A DNA stretch of 64,000 nt from Paracoccus alkanivorans (lineage in GTDB: Bacteria > Pseudomonadota > Alphaproteobacteria > Rhodobacterales > Rhodobacteraceae): the NCBI RefSeq assembly GCF_003697785.1, contig NZ_QOKZ01000004.1, positions 310,001-374,000 of the forward strand, read 5' to 3'. The position numbers were made by a program, and so were the translations under genes. Shown piece by piece: positions 56,577 through 64,000 of this stretch. Under the pieces are notes generated by a model. It did no database searches. It was not told the DNA's origin and saw nothing but the letters and a program-made list of their open reading frames with translations. Every line of letters starts with the position of its first letter. Positions within the stretch are counted from its first letter, which is position 1.

Positions 56577-57373
56577 CCGGGCCGGAGCTGGTGGTGCTGC
56601 CGGAGAGCCGTCAGAGGCTCGCGGTCTACCTGATCAACATGGACGGCGCTGACGAACGGCGGATCGCGATGCAGCGCAAGCTGGATCAAGCGGGGCTGGC
56701 TTTTCAGCGTATCCGGGGGATCGACGGACGAAATCTGAAATTCCCGATCCCCGAATTCTGCGAACGATCCTACCGGCTGCTGCATGGCCGCCGGACATCT
56801 CCCGCCGAGATCGGCTGTTATCTCAGCCATATCGAATGCGCGAAGGAGTTTCTTCGCAGCAATGCGGATCTGGCGCTGATCCTAGAGGACGACGTATCTT
56901 TTGACGGTGATTTCCTGGAATGCCTGGATCGCGCGGCACAGCACAGGGATCAATGGAATCTGCTGCGTCTGACCACCGTCAACAAGGGGCGCAAGTTTCG
57001 TGTGCGCAACCTGGGCAACGGGCATTTTCTGGCGATTGCGTTGACCCGTGAAAAGGGGGCCGGGGCATATGTGATCGACAGAACCGCAGGCCGATGGTTC
57101 ATATCGGACATGATGCCGATGCGGCTTGCCTTTGATATCGCGTTCGACCTGGAATATCTGCATGGGCTGCGCGCCTGCTTTGTCGATCCGCTGCCAGCGA
57201 CGCAACGATCCGATCACATGACGCAGATACAATCCACCATCCGTGCCTGCAAGCTGCCGCGATGGCGCTATCTGACCGTGCTGCCATACCGGGCCTGGCT
57301 GGAAATCACCCGGGTGATCTGCCGGGGTCGCAGGCTGACAGCAGCGCGGTCTCTGCTCTCCGAACGGGCGTAG
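56573..57373 (+). CDS. GT25-family glycosyltransferase (LPS/surface glycan)
   Basis: The 266-residue protein belongs to glycosyltransferase family 25, often beta-galactosyltransferases of lipooligosaccharide. It starts with VYLINMDGADERRIAMQRKL, has the conserved ISPAEIGC-type block (TSPAEIGCYLSHIECAKEF) and the acidic LALILEDDVSFDGDFL. The C-terminal ends in a basic tail. It stands alone rather than in a glycan operon and is preceded by a coupled leader ORF. Confidence 0.88.
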   Translation: MTGPELVVLPESRQRLAVYLINMDGADERRIAMQRKLDQAGLAFQRIRGIDGRNLKFPIPEFCERSYRLLHGRRTSPAEIGCYLSHIECAKEFLRSNADLALILEDDVSFDGDFLECLDRAAQHRDQWNLLRLTTVNKGRKFRVRNLGNGHFLAIALTREKGAGAYVIDRTAGRWFISDMMPMRLAFDIAFDLEYLHGLRACFVDPLPATQRSDHMTQIQSTIRACKLPRWRYLTVLPYRAWLEITRVICRGRRLTAARSLLSERA

Positions 57374-57377
57374 GCGA

Positions 57378-57398
57378 TGACGCGGGCTTGCCGCGTCA
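57378..57398. terminator. Dyad between convergent GT25 and AGE genes
   Basis: A perfect eight-base stem (TGACGCGG at 57378-57385, CCGCGTCA at 57391-57398) has a five-base loop. It sits just after the GT25 stop and before the end of the convergent epimerase gene. Neither side has a strong T-run, so it is a possible bidirectional terminator. Confidence 0.4.
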
Positions 57399-57461
57399 AT
57401 TCAGCGCCATGGGCCAAGGCTCATAGCGGTCAAGAATGAACGTGACGCCCGGTTGTTTCCG

Positions 57462-58718
57462 TCAGGATCCGGCGCGTTCCAAAGGCCGTTCCGCCTGCAA
57501 TGCCTCTGCCGCTCGCGACAGACCGGGTGCCAATGGCAGCAGATCCGCCTGCAGCGCGTGGTAGATGTCCGGCTTGCCCGCGAATTGCGTCGCCGTCGGG
57601 CGATTGGCATCGTCCAGTTCGGGGAACCAGCCGCCGTGCCGGTGATCGACCAGATATGCATCGGCGAATGTCCAGAGCCGCCGATACCAGCCCTCGTCGT
57701 CATCCCGCCGTTCCAGCTTGATCAGCACGGCCAACGCCCCGATAGCTTCGGTCACCGGCCACCAGTAACGCGCCGGGTTATCGACCTCTCCGCCGAATTT
57801 CAGCGTATAGGCGAAGCCCTGCCTTTCCTCGTCCCACGCATCCGCGAGGGCACGTTCGACCAGCGCCCGAGCCCGCGCAGGCGCCTGCCCGTCAGGCCGC
57901 CCCGCGAGGTCCCAGTATTGCAGCAGTAACCGCGCCATCTCGAATGAATGGCCCGGAGTGGTCCCGGCGGGCCGGAACATCGGATTGCCCGCATAGCCGC
58001 GATCAGGCCGCCAATTCTGGTCATAATGCTCGGGAATGCGCCAATCCTCTGCGGCCGCCTGCCCGGCAATGAAGAAATCAAGGATACGCCCGGCGCGGGC
58101 CAGATATTCCCCCTCGCCCGTCGCCTCATGGGCGGTCAGCAGCGCTTCGACCCCGTGCATATTGGCGTTCATGCCGCGATAGGTCGAAAAGGGTTGCCAT
58201 TCGCGGGTGAACTCGTCGCGGAACAGTCCCTGCTCCTCGTCCCAGTAGTGCCGGTCCAGCACTTCGGCGATATCGGCCAGCAGCCGGTCGGCATCCGGAT
58301 GGCCTGCCATTTTCGCGCTGGACGCGGCCAGCAGCACGAAGACATGGCCGTAAGCCAGCTTAATGCCATCCGCCGCTCCATCCCCATCCACCGACCAGAG
58401 ATAGCCGCCATGCTGCAGATCGCGATGCCCGTTCCACAGGAAGTCCATGCCCCGGTCGATGATCCCGGCGCGGTCCTCGCGCCCGGCCATCCGCGCCAGG
58501 GCATAGGAATGCACCAGCCGCGTCGTGGTATGCAACTCCTGCACATCCCCGGCCAGCGGTTTGCCTGCCAGATCCAGCGTATGAAAGCCGCCACCGTCAC
58601 GTGGGCTGGAATCGAAGAAATCCAGCGCGAGATGCGCGTCCCGGACCAGCCAGGCACGATGAGCCGGATCCTCCAGCCAATGGGTTTGCGCCTCGGCATT
58701 ACCGGGTCCGTCGGTCAT
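57462..58718 (-). CDS. AGE-family sugar epimerase/isomerase
   Basis: The 418-residue protein is an N-acylglucosamine 2-epimerase-fold enzyme with the (alpha/alpha)6 barrel. Recognisable blocks are TTTRLVHSYALARMAG, YGHVFVLLAAS, NMHGVEALLTAHEATG, GTTPGHSFEMARLLLQ and RYWWPVTEAIGALAVL with the usual catalytic-region histidines. The family covers mannose, sulfoquinovose and N-acetylglucosamine isomerases; substrate is not assignable here. The start MTDGPGN was chosen because GGAGGAAC lies upstream. It follows tex by 14 bases on the same strand. Confidence 0.85.
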   Translation of the reverse strand: MTDGPGNAEAQTHWLEDPAHRAWLVRDAHLALDFFDSSPRDGGGFHTLDLAGKPLAGDVQELHTTTRLVHSYALARMAGREDRAGIIDRGMDFLWNGHRDLQHGGYLWSVDGDGAADGIKLAYGHVFVLLAASSAKMAGHPDADRLLADIAEVLDRHYWDEEQGLFRDEFTREWQPFSTYRGMNANMHGVEALLTAHEATGEGEYLARAGRILDFFIAGQAAAEDWRIPEHYDQNWRPDRGYAGNPMFRPAGTTPGHSFEMARLLLQYWDLAGRPDGQAPARARALVERALADAWDEERQGFAYTLKFGGEVDNPARYWWPVTEAIGALAVLIKLERRDDDEGWYRRLWTFADAYLVDHRHGGWFPELDDANRPTATQFAGKPDIYHALQADLLPLAPGLSRAAEALQAERPLERAGS

Positions 58719-58732
58719 CCGTTCCTCCATAT

Positions 58733-61060
58733 TCAACGTTTGCGCATGGCGTCCATGAGCGCGGCACCGAAAGAGCCCTGCCCGCCATTTTCGGCTCGCG
58801 GGGCCGCTTTTCCACCCTTTGGCCCGCCCCGCCCCGGCTTGCCGTTCTGCATGGGGGCGCCCTTCTTCGCCGGACCTCCACGTTCCGTCTGCCCGCCGCC
58901 ATCCTTGCGCATGGTCAGCCCGATGCGCTTGCGCGGAATATCCACCTCGGTCACGCGCACCTTCACCACATCACCGACCTTGACGACCTCTCCCGGGTCC
59001 TTGACGAAGCGGTTGGCAAGCTGGCTGATATGCACCAACCCATCCTGATGCACCCCGATATCGACAAAGGCCCCGAAGGCCGCGACATTGGTCACGGTGC
59101 CCTCCAGCGACATGCCCGGACGCAGATCCTTGATATCCTCGACCCCGTCAGCGAATGACGCGGTGACAAAGCTGGGGCGCGGATCCCGGCCCGGCTTTTC
59201 CAGCTCGGTCAGGATATCGCGGATGGTAGGCAGGCCGAAATGCGCATCCACGAAATCCTCGGCCCTGAGGCCCTTCAGTGCCGAACCATCGCCCATGATC
59301 GCACGGATATCGCGCCCGCAGGCGTTCACGATCCGGCGGGCCACACCGTAAGCCTCGGGATGAACAGCCGAGGCATCCAGCGGCTCGTCGCCTTCCCGGA
59401 TGCGCAGGAAACCGGCGCATTGTTCATATGCGCGGGGGCCAAGGCCCGCCACATCCTTCAGCGCCGCGCGCGAGCGGAACGCGCCATTGCCGTCGCGATG
59501 CGCCACGATGGACTCGGCAAGCCGCGGCCCCAGCCCGGCCACATGGGCGAGCAAGGCGCTCGACGCCGTATTCAGATCGACGCCGACCGCGTTCACCGCA
59601 TCCTCGACGACCGCTTCCAGTGCCTTGGTCAACTGCCGCTGGTCCACGTCATGCTGATACTGCCCCACGCCGATGGATTCGGGCGGCACCTTAACCAGTT
59701 CCGCCAGCGGATCCTGCAAGCGCCGGGCAATCGAGACCGCGCCGCGCAGCGACACGTCCAGGTCGGGGAATTCCTTCGCCGCCAGCTCCGAGGCGGAATA
59801 GACCGAGGCCCCCGCTTCGGACACAACCACCTTGGTCGGCGCCTTCACACTCTTGGGCAGGCGTTTCAGCATATCGGCAACCAGCCGTTCGGTCTCGCGG
59901 CTGGCGGTGCCGTTGCCGATGGCGATCAGATCGACATCGTGGCGCGCGATCAGCGCTAGCAGCGTGGCCTCGGCCCCCGCGACATCTTTCCTGGGCGGAA
60001 AGGGATACAGCGTCGCGGTATCCAACAGCTTTCCGGTCGCATCCACCACGGCCAGCTTGACGCCGGTGCGGATGCCGGGATCGAGTCCGATGGTCGCCCT
60101 GGCCCCGGCGGGCGCGGCCAGCAGCAAATCCCGCAGGTTGCGGCCGAAAACCCGGATCGCTTCGTCATGGGCGCGGTGCCGCAGCTCGGTCAGCAGGTCG
60201 ATATACATGGTGTTGGACAGCCGCACCCGCCATGTCCAGCCCGCCACCTGCCGCAGCCATTGATCCCCCGGCTGATCGCCCAGCCTGCCCATGGCTTGCA
60301 CGACGATCCCCTCGGCCCGCGCCGCACCGGTGTCGGGATCGGGCGAGATGTCGATGGTCACGACCTCTTCCTTGGCGGCCCGCAGGATCGCCAGGGCCCG
60401 GTGCGCGGGAATATCGGCCCATTTCTCGCGATGGTCGAAGTAATCCGAGAACTTCGCCCCCGCCTCCTCCTTGCCCGCGACGACCTTGGCGGCGATATGG
60501 GCTTCCGCCCGCATGAAGTCGCGCAAGGCCCCCAGCAGCGCGGCATTCTCGGACAGTTCCTCGACCAGAATGTCGCGGGCGCCATCCAGCGCCGCTTTCA
60601 CGTCCGGCACCGCCCCGGTCACATAGCCCTGCGCCAGCGCCTGCGGATCGGCCGCGCGCTCGTTCTGGATTGCGCGCAGCAGGGGTTCCAGTCCGTTCTC
60701 GCGGGCTATCATCGCCTTGGTGCGGCGCTTGGGCTTGAAGGGCAGGTAAATGTCCTCGAGCGCGGCCTTGGTCCCGGCTCCGGCGATGGCGCCGGCCAAT
60801 TCGTCGGTCAGCTTGCCCTGCTCGCGGATCGAAGCAAGGATCGTCTCGCGCCGCGCCTCCATCTCGCGCAGATAGGCCAGCCGGTCGGAAAGGTTCCGCA
60901 ACTGCGTGTCGTCCAGTCCACCCGTCACCTCCTTGCGGTAACGCGCAACAAAGGGAACCGTCGCCCCGCCGTCCAGCAATTCGGCCGCCGCCGTCACCTG
61001 CGCAGGGCTGGCATTGATCTCGGTGGCGATGATGCGGGCGATGCGTTGGGCTGAGTCCAT
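58733..61060 (-). CDS. tex: Tex-family RNA-binding protein with S1 domain
   Basis: Tex is a cytoplasmic nucleic-acid-binding protein related to eukaryotic Spt6. The 775-residue product has the N-terminal helical part (VPFVARYRKEVTGGLDD), a YqgF-type RNase-H fold (IGLDPGIRTGVKLAVVDATG), helix-hairpin-helix repeats (LNTASSALLAHVAGLGPRLAE) and a C-terminal S1 domain (EGTVTNVAAFGAFVDIGVHQ), ending with a Gly/Lys-rich tail. AGAGAGG precedes the chosen ATG. Confidence 0.95.
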   Translation of the reverse strand: MDSAQRIARIIATEINASPAQVTAAAELLDGGATVPFVARYRKEVTGGLDDTQLRNLSDRLAYLREMEARRETILASIREQGKLTDELAGAIAGAGTKAALEDIYLPFKPKRRTKAMIARENGLEPLLRAIQNERAADPQALAQGYVTGAVPDVKAALDGARDILVEELSENAALLGALRDFMRAEAHIAAKVVAGKEEAGAKFSDYFDHREKWADIPAHRALAILRAAKEEVVTIDISPDPDTGAARAEGIVVQAMGRLGDQPGDQWLRQVAGWTWRVRLSNTMYIDLLTELRHRAHDEAIRVFGRNLRDLLLAAPAGARATIGLDPGIRTGVKLAVVDATGKLLDTATLYPFPPRKDVAGAEATLLALIARHDVDLIAIGNGTASRETERLVADMLKRLPKSVKAPTKVVVSEAGASVYSASELAAKEFPDLDVSLRGAVSIARRLQDPLAELVKVPPESIGVGQYQHDVDQRQLTKALEAVVEDAVNAVGVDLNTASSALLAHVAGLGPRLAESIVAHRDGNGAFRSRAALKDVAGLGPRAYEQCAGFLRIREGDEPLDASAVHPEAYGVARRIVNACGRDIRAIMGDGSALKGLRAEDFVDAHFGLPTIRDILTELEKPGRDPRPSFVTASFADGVEDIKDLRPGMSLEGTVTNVAAFGAFVDIGVHQDGLVHISQLANRFVKDPGEVVKVGDVVKVRVTEVDIPRKRIGLTMRKDGGGQTERGGPAKKGAPMQNGKPGRGGPKGGKAAPRAENGGQGSFGAALMDAMRKR

Positions 61061-61120
61061 ATGATCCTCTCTCATTCCGGGATCGAAGTCTTAGCCCTGC
61101 CGGGCATCCGCGCCAAGCAC

Positions 61121-63640
61121 CTAATCAAGCTGCAACTCCGGCATATTCGCCGCCTCCTCCTTCAGGGCCTTGTCGCCCACGCTGTCACGCACCGCCTCGC
61201 GCAAGGCGCGGGAACGTTTCAGCACCCTGCGGAAACTGGTCTCGTTGAGTTCCAGCAGGCTGGTCGGCGTGATCGCCCTGACCTCGGCGCGCCGCGGTCT
61301 GCCGGTCAGGACTCCGATCTGGCCGAACATGTCACCGCGCCCAAGGCGCGTGGTCTGACCGGCAACCTCCTGTTCGACAGCACCGGAAGCCACAAAGAAC
61401 ACGCTGCGGGACGGGCTGTCCTTGCGCGAAATGATCTTGCCCGCGTTGACATAGCGGGTGCGCAAGGCGCGACCGAGCCGGCGCAGCTCTGCCTCGTCCA
61501 GATCTGCGAAAAGCGGAAATTGCCGCACCAGTTCCTCCTTGCGCAACGCAAGATCCAGATGCGGGCGACCCTCGGTTTCCGTGCGGCGGCGGCTGATATC
61601 CTGCATCAGGGCGGTGTGCAGCTCGGCCCCGATCAACCCGTCCTCGCGCATGGCATTGTATTCGCCCTCTTCCAGCCGCAGCGCCGTGCGGCGGATGAAC
61701 CGGCGCTCCAGCTTTTCGGCATAGCCGGGATATTGCAGCCTCAGCCCCTCGATCGCCGTGCCCACGGCCTCGACCCGGCGGTTCAGCAGCTCATGCAGCA
61801 ATTCCGCTACCCGTCGGCCATGAATGCGGCGAATGCGATGATCGATAAAGCCATGCAGATCGCGCAGGATCAGCCGCTTGGCCAACAGCATCTCGAAACG
61901 ATCCGCCGTCATCCGCGCCAATGGCCGGGATATCCGCAACCGGTTGCGCAGGAACGCCGCCAGCCGGAAATCGGTGCCGTAACGCAGGCTGCGCCTTGCC
62001 GCCCGCTGATAGCCGGTTCGTCCACCGGTTCGCGCCGCTTCGATCAGCCTGTCAGCATCGAACAGCATCTGTTCGGACAGCCGGGCACTGATGGCGCGTT
62101 CGCGAAAACGTTCGAGGATCACCCCGCGCTCATAGCCCGCCAGCGCAATCAGCCCGAGGGTGATGCGGTCACGGTCGAGTATCTCGGTATTGTCCTCGGC
62201 CTCGGCGCGCTCCACCGCCTCGTCCAGCCGTTCGGCAAAGCGCTTGGCCTCGGACCGGACGGTCTCCCGCGTCAGTTCGTAATTCTCGGTGGTCTCGGCG
62301 ACCTCTTCACGCACTGTCTGCAGGGAAACGGCAATTACCTGGTTGGACAGGGCCACGTCCAGCGGAGACAGCTTGTCCAGCCCCAGCCTGCCGATTACCC
62401 AACGCAGGCTCGTGCCCTGCACCAGCAGCGTGAACAGGGTGAAACCGGTCGCCAGAATACCCACCAGCCGCTTGGTTTCGACCGGCACGCGCAGGCTTTC
62501 CGTCACCGCCAGCGCCAGCGCCAGCGTGACCGCCCCGCGCAGGCCGCCCCACAGGATCGCGACGCGATAGCGCCCGTCCACATGCGGAGAAACACGCAGT
62601 GCCGACAAAAGGGGCATCAGGCCGAACAGCACGACGGCGCGGGCAAACATCGCCGCACCGATGACCACCAGAACGAGTGCGAAATCGCCGGGCCGCGTTT
62701 CGCCCAGAAGGCGGGGAATCAACAGCGCGGCAAGGATGAAGATCAGCGCTCCGGCCCAATGCGCCAGCAGGTCCCAGACCTCGCGCAGATTGGCCCAGAA
62801 GGCTGGCGACAGCCGACCGGGTCCGATGATGTTCATGGTCAGCCCGGCGACCACCACACCGATCACGCCGGAGGCTCCGAAAAGCTGCTCCGAAATGATA
62901 TAGGCCAGGTAAGGCACCGCAACCGAAACCGAGATCTGCGCCAGCTCGAAGCGAGCGAACAGGACCATCATTGCCACGGCGATGCGCGCGGTCAGCCAGC
63001 CCGCGGCGGTTCCACCAGCAAATAGCATGGGAAAACCGCTGATCGCCTCGCCCAGACCGGGATCGGGCAGGCCCAGCATCACGAAGCCCATGAACAGGCC
63101 GAACAGCGCGATGGCGGCAGCGTCGTTCAAGAGGCTTTCGCCCTCGATGATCCTTGCCAGCCGGCGCGGGGCCGAGAGAGAGCGGAAGATCCCCACCACC
63201 GCAGAAGGATCCGTCGTGGAAACGATCGAGCCGACCAGCAGGCATACCACCAGCGGCAGCCCGCTGACCCATGACAGAGCATAGCCAATGGTCACCGTGG
63301 CGACAAAGACCGCCACCACCGCCAGCGTGAGGATCGGCACCCAGTCATCGACCATCCGCCTGACATTCATCCCCAGTGTCGCCTGAAAGATCAGCGTCGG
63401 CAGGAACACATACAGGAACACGTTCGAACGGATCGGCAGCGACAGTATCGCCTCGGCCACCGGGTTCAGCGCATCGGTCAGCTCGGTGCGCAGAAAGAAG
63501 ATCGCCCCTGCCCCGATCAGCGTGCCCAGCACGGCGAGAATCACGCTGTAGGGCAAGGCTAATCGCGCCGCCAGGGGCTCGGCCAGCCCGATGACGACGA
63601 AAAGCGAAGCTGCGATGGTGGTCAGAAGAACGATGTCCAT
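61121..63640 (-). CDS. CPA1 sodium/proton antiporter with C-terminal cyclic-nucleotide-binding-like domain
   Basis: The 839-residue protein has about twelve membrane helices in the first 420 residues with the CPA1 signatures STTDPSAVVGIFRSL and EGESLLNDAAAIALF (ion-binding Asn-Asp). A helical cytoplasmic region of about 250 residues follows. The last part (about 690-810) is a cNMP-binding-type fold with the loop GRGDMFGQIGVLTGRPRRAEVRA. The layout recalls plant SOS1 and sperm NHE. It ends 60 bases before tex on the same strand. Confidence 0.88.
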   Translation of the reverse strand: MDIVLLTTIAASLFVVIGLAEPLAARLALPYSVILAVLGTLIGAGAIFFLRTELTDALNPVAEAILSLPIRSNVFLYVFLPTLIFQATLGMNVRRMVDDWVPILTLAVVAVFVATVTIGYALSWVSGLPLVVCLLVGSIVSTTDPSAVVGIFRSLSAPRRLARIIEGESLLNDAAAIALFGLFMGFVMLGLPDPGLGEAISGFPMLFAGGTAAGWLTARIAVAMMVLFARFELAQISVSVAVPYLAYIISEQLFGASGVIGVVVAGLTMNIIGPGRLSPAFWANLREVWDLLAHWAGALIFILAALLIPRLLGETRPGDFALVLVVIGAAMFARAVVLFGLMPLLSALRVSPHVDGRYRVAILWGGLRGAVTLALALAVTESLRVPVETKRLVGILATGFTLFTLLVQGTSLRWVIGRLGLDKLSPLDVALSNQVIAVSLQTVREEVAETTENYELTRETVRSEAKRFAERLDEAVERAEAEDNTEILDRDRITLGLIALAGYERGVILERFRERAISARLSEQMLFDADRLIEAARTGGRTGYQRAARRSLRYGTDFRLAAFLRNRLRISRPLARMTADRFEMLLAKRLILRDLHGFIDHRIRRIHGRRVAELLHELLNRRVEAVGTAIEGLRLQYPGYAEKLERRFIRRTALRLEEGEYNAMREDGLIGAELHTALMQDISRRRTETEGRPHLDLALRKEELVRQFPLFADLDEAELRRLGRALRTRYVNAGKIISRKDSPSRSVFFVASGAVEQEVAGQTTRLGRGDMFGQIGVLTGRPRRAEVRAITPTSLLELNETSFRRVLKRSRALREAVRDSVGDKALKEEAANMPELQLD

Positions 63641-63810
63641 ATCCCTGCGATAACCGGAAAATTTCGGCTAGGGAATATCGCGGGCGCCCCGGAAGATGGA
63701 TATTTCGTGATCTGCCCTGCCGCAATGCGCGCGGGCCCGGATTTGCGGAAAATGCGGCTTTGCCGGATTGTTCCTTGTGACAGATCCTGTGTCCGGCGAC
63801 GGCAAGTGCC

Positions 63811-64000
63811 TTACCTTTTGCGTTTCAGCGGACGCACCAGCCCTTCCTGGGCGACGCTGGCGACCAGACGCCCGGCCCGGTCATAGATCAGCCCTCGGTT
63901 GAAGCCCCGCGCACCCCCGGTAAACGGAGCGTCCAGCGCATAGAGGTGCCAATCCTCGATCTGGATCGGCGCGTGAAACCACATGGCGTGATCGAGGCTG
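63811..64000 (-). CDS. tesB: Acyl-CoA thioesterase II TesB, C-terminal part (partial)
   Basis: The last 63 codons are visible and encode a TesB-like C-terminus: SLDHAMWFHAPIQIEDWHLY, then DRAGRLVASVAQEGLVR and a basic end. The conserved Asp/His block (LDHAMWFH) is part of the second hot-dog fold with the active site. The N-terminal part lies beyond the window. The enzyme hydrolyses medium- and long-chain acyl-CoA. Confidence 0.88.
   Translation of the reverse strand, partial: SLDHAMWFHAPIQIEDWHLYALDAPFTGGARGFNRGLIYDRAGRLVASVAQEGLVRPLKRKR

Overview
The window looks like chromosomal DNA of a Paracoccus-type member of the Rhodobacteraceae (Alphaproteobacteria). It is GC-rich. The cytochrome c oxidase genes run ctaC-ctaB-small ORF-ctaG-ctaE, as in Paracoccus denitrificans, and the CtaC sequence closely matches my memory of that species' subunit II. 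A CcrM-type methyltransferase and a CtaG (Cox11) homologue also fit the Alphaproteobacteria. No phage, insertion sequence, CRISPR array or rRNA was seen. One tRNA (Leu, anticodon GAG) was found.

Layout. 0-2.8 kb: the end of a flagellar export cluster (fliQ end, fliR, flhB) and a lytic transglycosylase. 3-7.9 kb: IclR regulator, divergent GH105 unsaturated-uronide hydrolase and a three-gene TRAP transporter. 8-10 kb: HTH-cupin regulator and divergent omega-aminotransferase. 10.3-17.4 kb (minus strand): surf1, thrC, M16 peptidase, RimJ-like acetyltransferase, FAD-linked oxidase, FMN glutamate-synthase-like protein. 17.4-21 kb: the cta operon, separated from surf1 by a strong terminator. 21-27 kb: tldD, dprA, a VOC protein, topA. 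27.3-31.7 kb: a surface-glycan cassette (HAD-type COG5610-like protein, GT4 glycosyltransferase, sulfotransferase) of lower GC. 31.8-35.6 kb: ccrM, rnhB, allA, an Fsr-like MFS exporter. 36-39.5 kb: deoC plus a two-domain ALDH16-like aldehyde dehydrogenase. 39.6-48.9 kb: Rieske oxygenase and reductase of the glycine-betaine demethylase type, then guaD, xdhC, xdhB, xdhA and a divergent LysR. 49-53.8 kb: a five-gene cluster resembling Bacillus catDE/mhqNOP quinone detoxification, with two LysR regulators. 53.8-55.3 kb: a decayed AT-richer stretch and an HTH regulator. 55.3-64 kb: lipB, tRNA-Leu, a GT25 glycosyltransferase, an AGE-family epimerase, tex, a CPA1 antiporter with a cyclic-nucleotide-binding-like domain, and the end of tesB.

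How the genes work together. deoC and the ALDH16-like gene form a plausible route from deoxyribose-5-phosphate through acetaldehyde to acetate. guaD and xdhABC convert guanine to xanthine and urate, and allA acts later in the same purine pathway but lies 8 kb away. The cta genes and surf1 build the aa3 oxidase. The catE/doxX/FMN reductase/mhqO-like genes and their LysR partners form a coherent electrophile-defence unit with a visible dyad operator.

The strongest oddities are: an FlhB whose autocleavage motif NPTH is replaced by AASD; three GANTC sites within 39 bp upstream of ccrM; the ALDH16-like fusion next to deoC; the quinone-defence-like island; and a small frameshifted membrane/Cys-rich gene in the 54 kb region. 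All functions are inferred from reading the sequence; no database search was run.
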